Shown here piece after piece: positions 8,713 to 16,339 of a DNA stretch of 64,000 bases. This stretch comes from Hyphochytrium catenoides. Lineage: Eukaryota; Sar; Hyphochytriomycetes; Hyphochytriales; Hyphochytriaceae. The DNA is taken from contig FLMG01003521.1 of NCBI GenBank assembly GCA_900088475.1, positions 186,001 through 250,000 on the forward strand, given 5' to 3'. The notes under the pieces are model-generated. The model saw only the letters and a program-made list of their open reading frames with translations. It was not told where the DNA came from and searched no databases. Made by a program: the position numbers and the translations under genes. The number at the start of each line of letters is the position of its first letter. Positions within the stretch are counted from its first letter, which is position 1.

Positions 8713-9280
8713 TAAGCCTACTTATATAAACAACCTTCCCAGTAGTTCTATAGCTGACAAAAATGGTGACTGTCGCAATAATGGTCCTTGTCTCTGTTGC
8801 TGTATCCTGCTTCTTCTCCTGGGCGGCAGAACTTAAGATTATCCGCTTACGCAACCGTGTTATAGAGTTAGATAATCGTATCCAAACTCTGCTACCTCTG
8901 CTACGGCTGGCAGGTCAAAGAAATGACCGTACCGTCAACCTTGATCTTCAACGAGAAACCCCAGAGTCGTGGCCATTCACCGTCATAATTGTAATGACAA
9001 CGTTCTTAACTGATTTGATTGATAACCAGCTATATAAAGAGTCCGACGCTAGGAATATAACACGAGAGGAAAAAATGGTGACTGTCGCTACCGTGCTACT
9101 TATCTCTACTGCTGTCTCTTGCCTGTTTTCTTGGGCCACCGAGGTTAAAATGGTCCGTTTGCGTAACCGTGTCATAGAAGTTGAGAGAAGGGTCCATACA
9201 CTGCTACATCCCAGCCCTACATCATCTCCATCTAATCGTCGGAGCGTCACCCCTTGCCCTCCGTTGGAAGTAAATCCATA
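8660..9280 (+). repeat. Diverged ~311-bp tandem duplication
   Basis: The segment from 'TGGCCATTCACCGTCATAAT' at 8660 recurs at 8970, and 'AAAATGGTGACTGTCGC' around 8763 recurs around 9075, an offset of 310-312 bases. The duplicated unit covers the end of the 80-aa gene, an intergenic stretch and the start of the next gene. The intergenic part has diverged most and the coding part least. Confidence 0.85.
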
Positions 9281-9290
9281 CTCAAGCTAG
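8763..9290 (+). CDS. Membrane-anchored coiled-coil protein made of two fused tandem copies
   Basis: 175 residues in two homologous halves. Each starts 'MVTVA', has a hydrophobic segment ('VSVAVSCFFSWA' and 'ISTAVSCLFSWA') and continues with an amphipathic stretch ('IRLRNRVIELDNRIQTLL' and 'VRLRNRVIEVERRVHTLL'). Each half thus looks like a short membrane protein with a coiled-coil tail. The halves are joined by about 40 residues translated from former intergenic DNA. The second copy still has its own ATG at 9075 with the same A-rich context as the first, so it may also be made separately. The gene end overlaps the convergent zincin by 9 bases. Function unknown. Confidence 0.6.
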   Translation: MVTVAIMVLVSVAVSCFFSWAAELKIIRLRNRVIELDNRIQTLLPLLRLAGQRNDRTVNLDLQRETPESWPFTVIIVMTTFLTDLIDNQLYKESDARNITREEKMVTVATVLLISTAVSCLFSWATEVKMVRLRNRVIEVERRVHTLLHPSPTSSPSNRRSVTPCPPLEVNPYSS

Positions 9291-9959
9291 GCTAGCGGAG
9301 ATTCCTTCGCTAATCTCATAAGCCATAACCTCAAAAGGATGTTCATACTTGTTCTCATCTAGCTGGCCACCAGCCTGAGTATCAAGAATACTCGAAGGCA
9401 TACTCGAAGAATACAATGTATACATCACACCGTAGTTTGGGTGGGAATATATGTTTTCATCAGCATCTGGGTTGGAACGTAGAAGTGGGTGAACTTTTTT
9501 TAGCTGAGCTCTTGTTGTATATATTCGGTAACCTAACTTGTACAAAGTATTTTTTGTTCGTGGACCATGTAATTTTTGAAAGATATGTACTTTCTCATGA
9601 ATCAAAATTTTCAAAAGTTCTTTATCTGTTTCTTCCAAAGTTACCGAGCTCAAAAATATAATATTTGACCGAGTATGAGGGAACCCTTCTTCATAGCTCT
9701 TGCCTAAGGTGAGAGCAAAGTTCCATGGTACGCTTGCTAGGGGTAGCTTGGCAATGGTCTGATCAATCTTTCTTACAAGTTTGGTTAGACGAACAACTTG
9801 TCTGGTAGAGTAACTCCCGCACTGAACTTTGGACAGATATTCCAACGAACTGCTAACATGACGCGCCTTCAAGTCGGCTGTAGTGAAGGATCGTACATAA
9901 CCATCTTTATCATCATGTAGAAATTTCTGGGTCTCCGAGACAGATAAGAAGACTATCAT
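9282..9959 (-). CDS. HExxH zinc metalloprotease-like protein
   Basis: 225 residues. The segment 'LIHEKVHIFQKLHG' near residue 120 is a typical HExxH zinc site in a helix, and 'FEVMAYE' near residue 210 offers glutamates that could be the third ligand. Between them is a basic stretch 'TTRAQLKKVHPLLRSN'. No signal peptide or membrane helix is obvious. The layout (HExxH, about 90 residues, then an E in a helix) is that of small zincins. Substrate unknown. A second, different zincin is encoded at 29203-29865. Confidence 0.65.
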   Translation of the reverse strand: MIVFLSVSETQKFLHDDKDGYVRSFTTADLKARHVSSSLEYLSKVQCGSYSTRQVVRLTKLVRKIDQTIAKLPLASVPWNFALTLGKSYEEGFPHTRSNIIFLSSVTLEETDKELLKILIHEKVHIFQKLHGPRTKNTLYKLGYRIYTTRAQLKKVHPLLRSNPDADENIYSHPNYGVMYTLYSSSMPSSILDTQAGGQLDENKYEHPFEVMAYEISEGISASLA

Positions 9960-10066
9960 AGTAGCTTATTATTGTACTTGTAAGAAAAATATCTTCTGGT
10001 CAACAAGCGCCACTTTCCAATTTTCCTAGGGACCTCACAAGCGGGAGCTGGAGGAATGGTACGTGT

Positions 10067-10095
10067 TAAATAGCGGGCCTAGTACCCGCTATTTA
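10067..10095 (-). terminator. Perfect 11-bp stem-loop downstream of the zinc-finger gene
   Basis: TAAATAGCGGG (10067-10077) pairs perfectly with CCCGCTATTTA (10085-10095) around a 7-base loop. It lies about 125 bases after the stop of the leftward gene at 10220-11335 and before the start region of the leftward zincin gene at 9959. The 260 bases between those genes hold nothing else I recognise. A transcript 3'-end hairpin is the simplest reading (inference). Confidence 0.5.
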
Positions 10096-10219
10096 GTTGT
10101 TTTTGATTACGCAGCACTAGGAACCGCGGTTTTTTGATTTTTTTTGTTTTTATAGGCTTTTGGATGATGAGTTGCCCCCTTGCTATATGTACAGATGGCT
10201 GGCGGGGGGTCAGCAGCCT

Positions 10220-11335
10220 TTAGATTGACTCTTCCTGGTAGAATGGTGAGAATCTCCACTGTAGAAGGTCATATAGCCGTTGCTTCTCTTCTTTCTGGAA
10301 GTGTTTATGCATCTTAAGGTACAGTTTCCTCACTTCAGGATGCTTGGGGTCGCGCAGATACTTGTCGGCAGCTCGGGCCCTATCCTTGAGCTCATCAATT
10401 GGAATATCTATTGAGAGATCTTCGGACGTGAGCGGTTCAGAGCGGCTGTAGTGGTTGCTCTTGGATTCTAGAAGTGTCTTCATGTGATAGTTGGCTTTTT
10501 GGAGAGCTTGAAGTTGTTCCTTCAATTGAAGGACCTCATCAGTACTCTTATCGTCATCGCTATCCGACTCTGACTCTGATTCCTCCAAAGCCTCCGGTAA
10601 TTCGTAGCCGGACCTCTGGCTGGCAATCCTTTGTTCGTTATTTGAAACAAACCAATCGTTCACTCTGCTCTTCTTGATTGCCTCATCGCTGAAGTAATGA
10701 GCGACAAACCGAGCACTCCAGCGCTGGTGACATTGAGGACATGCAGGGCCCTTGTAGTCCTTGTTGCTCTTTATGTACTTGATGCCTTCTTTGCCACACT
10801 TCGTACACAAATGCTTGTTATGACATGGAATTTCCCATATCCCCCTGAGCTCCTTGCCACAACCATCGTTACCACAGACCTCCTTAGGGGGTTCTGGTAT
10901 CTTGGTCTTAGACTTGGTTTTCACTTTCGTCTTCTTCTTAGGCTTAGGCTTCCCTTCTTCGTTAGAATGTAAAGTTCCCGAGTCCGAAAGTGTATCCTGT
11001 GGCGACTGTGGATCGCCAGAAGAGCCTTTCGGATTGGCAACTTTACATGGCCTAATCGGTTCTTCACCAAGAACTTTTTCAAGGTATAGGTTGATATTCG
11101 AAGAGTCGATACTTTTTTGGGAAAAGGATTCCTTAATAAAGTTTCTATCCCAAACAACCTCGCAAGTGGGATCTGGGCAACCAGGCTTAAACCCTTTGTC
11201 TCTCGGATTGTAGGTGATGCCCTGCTTTCCGCATGGTACGCAATAGAACTTTCCATGACATGGAACTTTCCACTGCAGATTCACCTTGCCGTCACACTGG
11301 GCACACTTGATCTTGACACTCTTGGTCTTAGGCAT
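10220..11335 (-). CDS. Double treble-clef zinc-finger protein with coiled coil
   Basis: 371 residues, family not recognised. Two related cysteine-rich modules are visible. The first (about residues 11-60) has 'CAQCDGKV', 'VPCHGKFYCVPCGKQG' and 'CPDPTC'. The second (about 153-205) has 'CGNDGCGKEL', 'IPCHNKHLCTKCGKEG' and 'CPQCHQRW'. Each can bind zinc in a RING-like cross-brace pattern. The modules are separated by a Lys-rich linker of KPKKKTKVK type, likely disordered or nuclear-targeting. An acidic Ser-rich stretch, a short coiled coil ('QLKEQLQALQKANY') and a charged helical C-terminus follow. The internal repeat shows duplication. It might be a ubiquitin ligase or a nucleic-acid-binding protein. 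Confidence 0.75.
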   Translation of the reverse strand: MPKTKSVKIKCAQCDGKVNLQWKVPCHGKFYCVPCGKQGITYNPRDKGFKPGCPDPTCEVVWDRNFIKESFSQKSIDSSNINLYLEKVLGEEPIRPCKVANPKGSSGDPQSPQDTLSDSGTLHSNEEGKPKPKKKTKVKTKSKTKIPEPPKEVCGNDGCGKELRGIWEIPCHNKHLCTKCGKEGIKYIKSNKDYKGPACPQCHQRWSARFVAHYFSDEAIKKSRVNDWFVSNNEQRIASQRSGYELPEALEESESESDSDDDKSTDEVLQLKEQLQALQKANYHMKTLLESKSNHYSRSEPLTSEDLSIDIPIDELKDRARAADKYLRDPKHPEVRKLYLKMHKHFQKEEKQRLYDLLQWRFSPFYQEESI

Positions 11336-11900
11336 CCTTCACTATAGGCTTTTCGTTGTAAGCGTTTTACAAAGGCTGCTCGTTACCATTGAGTATACCC
11401 AGATTGGAATTCAAATTTAGAGCACTACTAAGCCATTTACGTATAGCCCTTGAGGTGAGGCTTGAGCAAAATAAATTTGAATTTCCACATCAGATATAGG
11501 TAACATGAGGGAAGTCCACCTCTGGAATATTTGGCATAGGATAGGTCTTGGACCGATGGAGGTCCCGCTTGGGCGGGTCTCCATACGAAAGCTCCAAGGG
11601 TATAGATTGAGAATCCTTCAGTCTTGGGCACACGCCCTCCGAAAGGGAATTACATACAAAAAACCGTCTTGTTGAAGAGGGTTTCTGGTTCTTGTCTAGA
11701 ATCAGTTTTTTTCTCATATGGCCCTATCTAATACTATCCGTATATCCCCAGGCCTTGGATTTTCTATTCGTAACCCAAATTTGAGTTTTCTATTAGTTAA
11801 AGATACATACGCACCTGGTACCTGAAGAGTGGTTAATCGTTATTACGTTAATCGTTATTACGAAGAGCTCCTTTACAGTTACCTTTCGCATAGTGAAAGC
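11336..11900. other. 565-base gene-poor region with structured elements
   Basis: No convincing gene. Two leftward frames here (11437-11631 and 11490-11717) show no protein-like features. The region holds an imperfect inverted repeat GGAATTCAAATTTA (11406-11419) / TAAATTTGAATTTCC (11472-11486) and a strong stem-loop at 11547-11598. It also has the 5' leader that is duplicated before the next coiled-coil gene (11771-11825 resembles 13083-13138), and a 15-base direct repeat GTTAATCGTTATTAC at 11832-11846 and 11847-11861. Confidence 0.7.
11547..11598. ncRNA. Candidate structured RNA or cis element (nested stem-loop)
   Basis: An inner hairpin spans 11556-11584: ATGGAGG pairs with TCTCCAT, then CCCGC with GCGGG, around a TTGG loop. 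There is one G-T pair and one bulged T, giving about 12 pairs. It is enclosed by an outer stem CTTGGA (11547-11552) / TCCAAG (11593-11598). The G/C-rich stem contrasts with the A/T-rich surroundings and no gene covers it. Strand and function cannot be decided. It could be a small RNA, a 3'-end signal or a DNA-level structure. Confidence 0.4.
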
Positions 11901-12761
11901 ATGGCATCTCGCAAGGAATCACGTTCCGCCCAGGAAATACTGTTTCCCCCTGAAGCCAAGCACGTCACCTTCAGCTTGAGGAGGTCCAGGAGGGAGCCAT
12001 TTAGGGAGCCTAGGGACAAGCCTCAGGAGAAGGTTCTGCCGGAGCCTCAGGAGAAGGTTCTGCAAGAGTCGATGGAAGAAGCTCAACCTGAGCAGAAACC
12101 TCAACTCAAGCCGAAGCGGTCTCCGGAAGAGATTCCGATCCGACCAAGGAGGGGGCAACCTGCCTGGTGGGAACAGGAGGAGCGTTCTTCCTTTGGTCAA
12201 GGCTTGCGGGGCTTCGGAGGTGGCGCTAGGGTGGTAGAGGACCCTAGGGTGGAGCGCTTGGCGAAGGAGGTCAAGGAGCTCAAGTCTGCGATGGAGGAGA
12301 ACCTTGGGAAGATGGCTCAGATGCTTAAGGCCTTCGGTGAGGAGAACAAGGCTTTGCGACAGGAGAACAAGGCACTCAAGAAGCAGGCGATGGCTGCTAC
12401 CAGGGGTTTTCAGTGGTGTGCTGCGGAGCACAAGGAGCTCAAGGAGCAGTGTGCTGCGGAGCTCAAGAAGCTCAGGGAGCAAATGCAGGCTAGCCACGAC
12501 CACCTAGCTGAGATGGTGGACCAGGCATGGGAGGCCCCTCAAGAAGGTCTATTGGATCTTGGTAGAGCGGTCAACACGCTATGGCAGGAACAGACGGAAC
12601 TCGAGGAGAAACCGCTGTCTGGCGTCGCTGAGACCTTGGCTGGCGTCGCTGAGACCTTGGCTGGCGTCGAGCTACCTGACGAGCTACCTGACCTCGAGGA
12701 GGTTCAGGCAGCGCCGACTGGGTTAGGGGACGATGGGTCCAATGACTCCAGTGCTCAATAG
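11901..12761 (+). CDS. Coiled-coil protein, long paralogue of the duplicated cassette
   Basis: 286 residues, family unknown. The N-terminal third is rich in Pro, Glu, Lys and Arg with internal repeats ('EPQEKVLPEPQEKVLQE'). A Gly-rich hinge 'GQGLRGFGGGARVVEDP' comes next, then a long heptad-rich coiled coil (about residues 115-220, with 'GEENKALRQENKALKKQ'). The C-terminus repeats 'SGVAETLAGVAETLAGVEL' and ends in an acidic tail. The region from 'RVVEDP' onward parallels the 142-aa protein at 13195-13623: 'LKSAMEENLGKMAQMLKAF' versus 'FKSSTEKQLVKMANMLTAF'. The GTG at 11829 was rejected; its extra residues come from a DNA repeat. The heptads resemble those of the long-tailed histone H3 at 38721. 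Confidence 0.7.
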   Translation: MASRKESRSAQEILFPPEAKHVTFSLRRSRREPFREPRDKPQEKVLPEPQEKVLQESMEEAQPEQKPQLKPKRSPEEIPIRPRRGQPAWWEQEERSSFGQGLRGFGGGARVVEDPRVERLAKEVKELKSAMEENLGKMAQMLKAFGEENKALRQENKALKKQAMAATRGFQWCAAEHKELKEQCAAELKKLREQMQASHDHLAEMVDQAWEAPQEGLLDLGRAVNTLWQEQTELEEKPLSGVAETLAGVAETLAGVELPDELPDLEEVQAAPTGLGDDGSNDSSAQ

Positions 12762-12776
12762 AGCACGTGGGGGTCC

Positions 12777-13012
12777 GGAAGCTCACACTTAGACCTGCAT
12801 CAGTGTCAACTGGTGGTTTCGAAGGAAAGTGTAGCGGTGTCTTAGGGTCTGGAGATTGGAAGCTCACACGTAGTCCTGCATCAGTGTCAACTGGTGGTTT
12901 CGCAGGAAAGTGTAGCGGTGTCTTAGGGTCTGGAGATTGGAAGCTCACACTTAGTCCTGCATCAGTGTCAACTGGTGGTCTCGCAGGAAAGTGTAGCGGT
13001 GTTAGTTTTGGA
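12777..13012. repeat. Tandem 81-bp repeat, three copies, after the coiled-coil gene
   Basis: Units beginning GGAAGCTCACAC start at 12777, 12858 and 12939, so the period is 81 bases. The third is shortened and runs into GACAGGGTTAGGCCTG (13013). A single diverged unit follows the paralogous gene at 13640. The 433 bases from 12762 to 13194 hold only this array, the shared 3' element at 13013-13050 and the duplicated leader at 13083-13138. An open frame through the array (27-residue period) has no ATG, and the later unit has single-base insertions, so I treat it as noncoding. Confidence 0.9.
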
Positions 13013-13194
13013 GACAGGGTTAGGCCTGCCTTAAAACATTTTTTTCCTCACACCTTCAACGCACCTACAAGTCTCTCTTCGCAAACCAAATTTGAGTTTT
13101 CGATAAGTTAAAGACACATTGCCCCTTGTACCTGGAAAGCTAATCTCTAGAAATCAAAGAGCATCTTTACAGTTACAACAAGGAAGCGACAACC

Positions 13195-13623
13195 ATGGAG
13201 AAAGTTCTGCCAGACGAGTCTCGTGGTGGCTTCACAATGGTGGAGGACCCGGAGGAAAGGTCTTCTTCTCGTGGTCGAAGCTCTCGTGGTGGCCCCACAA
13301 GAGTGGTCGGACAGAGATCGGCCTTGGCGGAGGAGCTCAGGGAGTTCAAATCTTCGACGGAGAAGCAGCTCGTGAAGATGGCCAACATGCTTACGGCCTT
13401 CAGTAAGGTCAACGAGCAGTTGCGCAAGGATAACGAACTACTCTTTCGGGATTTGAATGCAGTAAGGCTACAACTATTCGAAATTACCGAGTATGTTGGG
13501 GCATTGCCGCGTCCGGTGGAGCGTGAGGAGGGGCCTTTGGCCAGCGTCTCTGCAATCTTGGCGGATATCCAGTTACCTGACGAGGGTATATGGAGCGGGG
13601 ACCATGACTCCAGTGATGAGTAG
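13195..13623 (+). CDS. Coiled-coil protein, short paralogue of the duplicated cassette
   Basis: 142 residues. It begins 'MEKVLPDESRGG', which recalls 'EKVLPEPQEK' of the 286-aa gene at 11901-12761. After an Arg/Ser/Gly-rich segment it has a predicted coiled coil (about residues 45-90, 'SKVNEQLRKDNELLFRDL') and an acidic C-terminus 'WSGDHDSSDE'. The leader 'AGAGCATCTTTACAGTTAC' before its ATG parallels that of the longer gene, and the same 38-base element follows both genes (13013-13050 and 13715-13752). It is clearly a diverged duplicate with about half of the N-terminal and middle segments missing. Function unknown. Confidence 0.7.
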   Translation: MEKVLPDESRGGFTMVEDPEERSSSRGRSSRGGPTRVVGQRSALAEELREFKSSTEKQLVKMANMLTAFSKVNEQLRKDNELLFRDLNAVRLQLFEITEYVGALPRPVEREEGPLASVSAILADIQLPDEGIWSGDHDSSDE

Positions 13624-13955
13624 AGCATATGGGGGGTCTGGAAGCTCACACTTAGTCCTGCATCAGTGTCAAACTGGTGGGTTTGCAGGAATGTGTAGCG
13701 GTGTTCGTTTTAGTGACAGGGTTAGGCCTGTCTTAAAACATTTTTTTCCTCAGCAGAAATTTGAATATTCGTACATCTACTAATGAAAACCATGAGGTCC
13801 ATTAACTGTAAAGGTGCTCTTTGAAGGACCGAAGAGTATCTGTACAGCTAATGTCTCTGTTTTTTCTAGGTCTAGGGGCACCAGAAAAAAACCTAGCTAA
13901 CGCTAGGAAAACCTATTATAGTTTTGTTTTTTTCCTTCTAGGGTGTTAGACTAGG
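13624..13955. repeat. 332-base gene-free segment with cassette repeats and small hairpin
   Basis: This stretch holds one diverged 81-bp-type unit (from 13640) and the shared 3' element at 13715-13752, one mismatch from 13013-13050. It also holds an inverted copy of the cassette leader at 13803-13824 (TAACTGTAAAGGTGCTCTTT, reverse complement of the leader near 13158-13177). A perfect CCTAGC/GCTAGG hairpin lies at 13892-13907 among several CTAGG words, possibly a 3'-end signal for a flanking transcript. No gene seen. Confidence 0.75.
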
Positions 13956-14795
13956 TTACTGCATCAGTTTCTGCTTGCTCTTGAAGCCTGACGCAAGACG
14001 TACTCGAACATAGGGTGACAATGGATGGAATATAACGCTCCTCACAAAGCCCTTGACCCGCCACATCCACATCCTCCGACGAAGCAGCCGAAAGAGAAGC
14101 TCCTTGTCAAGGTCTTTCAGTGTGGGACGGTTAGACAAACCATCAGGACCTATAGGTGAGTTGCCACTCTTAAGCCTCATTGTACGTTTAATCTCCTCCC
14201 GCGCGTATCTTAGAGGATATTTGATGTACCACCAGGGAACGGAATCCAGCATCACATAAAGACGATACCACTGCTCTTGTTCAATCAAGTTGTAAGCTAA
14301 AGTAATAGACAGTGTCTTATCGTTCATAATAAGCGCTACAAGGTCCCAATCTTGTCTAGACCTAGCAGCATCCAACGCAGGAGCGGGGTTTGCGTGGCAT
14401 TCATTCAACAGCGTAAATAAGTCTTCGGCGGCTCTCACTCTGGCCTTACGGACCTTAGCTTGGACGACTTCGTTAGTTCTGCTGGATGGAATCTGCCTCG
14501 GTGGGAGCGGGGTGTACCTGGAGCTCTTACTGCGCGTGTTAGGGTAAGAAGAATCTTCCCCATACATAGTATAGTGTGCCTCCAATGCCCTTTGTAGCTG
14601 GTAATGATCATCCAGAGTAGGAGTGCTCCGCGGATGCGTGATCACTAAACGAAGGATTTCAAGAGAAATATAGCTTCCCCTCGCTTTGATGTCTCGCACA
14701 TGTATAGGCGTAACATCAGCCCTTCGTAGAAGCTTCTCGATCATCGGGAAATCATTACGTTTACCTGCAGCAAGCAATTCCTCATGTGGATTCAT
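13956..14795 (-). CDS. Uncharacterised protein with weak ankyrin-like helices, 279 aa
   Basis: Family not recognised. The start 'HEELLAAGKRNDFPMIEKLLRRADV' and the middle 'LDAARSRQDWDLVALIMNDK' have the helix pattern of degenerate ankyrin repeats ('AA..G..D....L'). Further possible helices are 'AYNLIEQEQWYRLYVMLDSV'. The C-terminus is basic ('RLLRRRMWMWRVKGFVRS', 'ASGFKSKQKLMQ'), which could bind nucleic acid or membrane. It lies in a leftward pair with the Ser/Gly-rich gene at 14887, separated by 91 bases. The assignment to ankyrins is weak, and it is not obviously related to the ankyrin-like pair at 20293-22867. Confidence 0.7.
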   Translation of the reverse strand: MNPHEELLAAGKRNDFPMIEKLLRRADVTPIHVRDIKARGSYISLEILRLVITHPRSTPTLDDHYQLQRALEAHYTMYGEDSSYPNTRSKSSRYTPLPPRQIPSSRTNEVVQAKVRKARVRAAEDLFTLLNECHANPAPALDAARSRQDWDLVALIMNDKTLSITLAYNLIEQEQWYRLYVMLDSVPWWYIKYPLRYAREEIKRTMRLKSGNSPIGPDGLSNRPTLKDLDKELLFRLLRRRMWMWRVKGFVRSVIFHPLSPYVRVRLASGFKSKQKLMQ

Positions 14796-14886
14796 CTTTG
14801 GAGACCACCCAGAAACCTCAATCGGTACAGCTATTCCTGTTGCGCTTCAAGAAAGGGCAGATTCAAATTTTTTCGAGTACTAAGGT

Positions 14887-16242
14887 CTACAGGTCCTGAA
14901 GATCTCTGAATAGCTCTTCACGGTCACGGTCTGTCTCACGAATGTCGTTCATAGCTTTCCCTCTAAACTCATTATGAAGACTAGACTTGTTCTGTGCCTT
15001 GCTGGCATAACGAGGGTACAACAGGAAGCTTGGCAACAGCTCTAAGGCTACACGCCATGACGGCGAGATAGAGTGCTTCTCGATGAAGCCACCAACAAGT
15101 GAAGCGGTAGAGCTACGGCATCGGGCCAGCTTCATCGCCACGGTATTACTGTAGCCGACGTATGAAGGTGCTATTCCTACGATAGGTATCTTTCTATTTC
15201 CATCGAAGACTACCTCCACAGCCTCAGCAAGACCCATGATGACTTCATCTGCAATGGAAGAGTATCGTGCGCGGTCTGCCTTAAGTGTTAATATGCGGAG
15301 AGTAGCTTCAATCTCTTCAAGGCTAGAGTCAATAGTGGGTGAGCCAACAGAAGTGATGGAGATACCATCTTCTTCGAGCTGGGCTTTCAGTGCATCAATC
15401 TGCTCAAGCTTTATTATTTTCATATCTTGGATACGTTCATGTTCAATACCATACGTAGTTTTCGTCTCATGACGGATGTTGTTGATGACAGAGTTTATCT
15501 GTGAACGACGCTCCTGCTCATGAGTGATTCCCCCATCGCCTTCTCGGCGGTGATGACGATGGCGCTCTCCTCTCGATGACCTGTCTGAACGTCCAGATGA
15601 AGAGTGGTGACGTGATCTACCTGACCTGCTAGTTCCATCCCCATGCCTACGACGACTCATTGAGCCACCGGAACTACTGCCAGAGCCATAACCACTTGAT
15701 AGAGTATAGTCTGACCCTGACCCGGAGTATTGAGAATCATAGCCACTGTCATAGCTATACTCGGACCCACTACCTTTACTTGAACCGGCAGAACTACCTG
15801 AGTCTGTGTCCCAATCAGTCTCAGATCCCGTCAGTGACCCCACAGATCGGATGGACTTGATGCTCGGTGGTCGGCGACTCCCACCATGACGGTCATGCCG
15901 GCTAGGGCGGTCTCGTCCTCGATGGTCATGGCTGCTGCTACCCTTACCTGGAGTGTAGGACTCAATGTCGTAAGGTGAGGAGCCACCACCACGGGAGGGC
16001 TTGCTGGAACCCTGGCGATCGTCTTCGAGGTCAATCCCGATCTCTTCAGCGAGCTTGTTCATCTCCTGGTCATACAACTTGATAGGGTCAACCTCAGGAT
16101 GTTTCTTGGACTGCTTACGGCCCATGACATCCGCCTCGGCGTGATCGAGCTGGATGTCCTGCTTCACCATGTTTTGATTCATAAGGGTGGTGATGCCTGC
16201 CAAGTTAGAGGCGTCGAGGCGGGGCATTGCATCGTGACCCAT
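14887..16242 (-). CDS. Ser/Gly-rich disordered protein with conserved C-terminal domain, 451 aa
   Basis: The first about 85 residues are charged ('VDPIKLYDQEMNKLAEEIG'). A disordered region of about 150 residues follows, rich in Ser, Gly, Asp, Tyr and Arg ('SGSEYSYDSGYDSQYSGSG', many RS/RH steps), with a His/Arg block 'GERHRHHRREGDGG'. From about residue 240 the sequence becomes ordered: a long helix ('EQIDALKAQLEEDG') and then a domain with 'LAEAVEVVFDGNRKIPIVG' and 'WRVALELLPSFLLYPRYA'. Proteins with a disordered head and such a helical tail are widespread in large DNA viruses; I cannot name the family with certainty. Its divergent neighbour is the resolvase, 97 bases away across an A/T-rich shared promoter region containing AATATT motifs on both strands. 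Confidence 0.75.
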   Translation of the reverse strand: MGHDAMPRLDASNLAGITTLMNQNMVKQDIQLDHAEADVMGRKQSKKHPEVDPIKLYDQEMNKLAEEIGIDLEDDRQGSSKPSRGGGSSPYDIESYTPGKGSSSHDHRGRDRPSRHDRHGGSRRPPSIKSIRSVGSLTGSETDWDTDSGSSAGSSKGSGSEYSYDSGYDSQYSGSGSDYTLSSGYGSGSSSGGSMSRRRHGDGTSRSGRSRHHSSSGRSDRSSRGERHRHHRREGDGGITHEQERRSQINSVINNIRHETKTTYGIEHERIQDMKIIKLEQIDALKAQLEEDGISITSVGSPTIDSSLEEIEATLRILTLKADRARYSSIADEVIMGLAEAVEVVFDGNRKIPIVGIAPSYVGYSNTVAMKLARCRSSTASLVGGFIEKHSISPSWRVALELLPSFLLYPRYASKAQNKSSLHNEFRGKAMNDIRETDRDREELFRDLQDL

Positions 16243-16339
16243 CTTTCAATCTATTTAATATGACCAATATTTCAAATTGTTGATCTGTTTTTAATTTAAC
16301 AGTAGACCCTTACATTAAATATTGACAGCTCAAAGAGTC

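Noticed and set aside
11406-11486. Inverted repeat around AAATTTGAATT as a mobile-element end
   Set aside because: Short, A/T-rich, imperfect, and similar AAATTTGA words recur at 11778, 13087 and 13757; no transposase or target duplication. Treated as low-complexity or promoter-type sequence.
11919-12503. 194-aa Leu/Arg-rich leftward frame
   Set aside because: Antisense of the coiled-coil gene; its Leu-rich composition is the complement of Glu/Lys codons.
12571-12948. 125-aa leftward frame with repeated 'SFQSPDPKTPLHFP'
   Set aside because: No ATG start, overlaps the end of the coiled-coil gene and the repeat array; a repeat-derived artefact.
12767-13111. 114-aa rightward frame through the 81-bp repeats
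   Set aside because: It starts with GTG only, the 27-residue periodicity simply follows the DNA repeat, and the corresponding unit at 13640 carries frame-breaking insertions.
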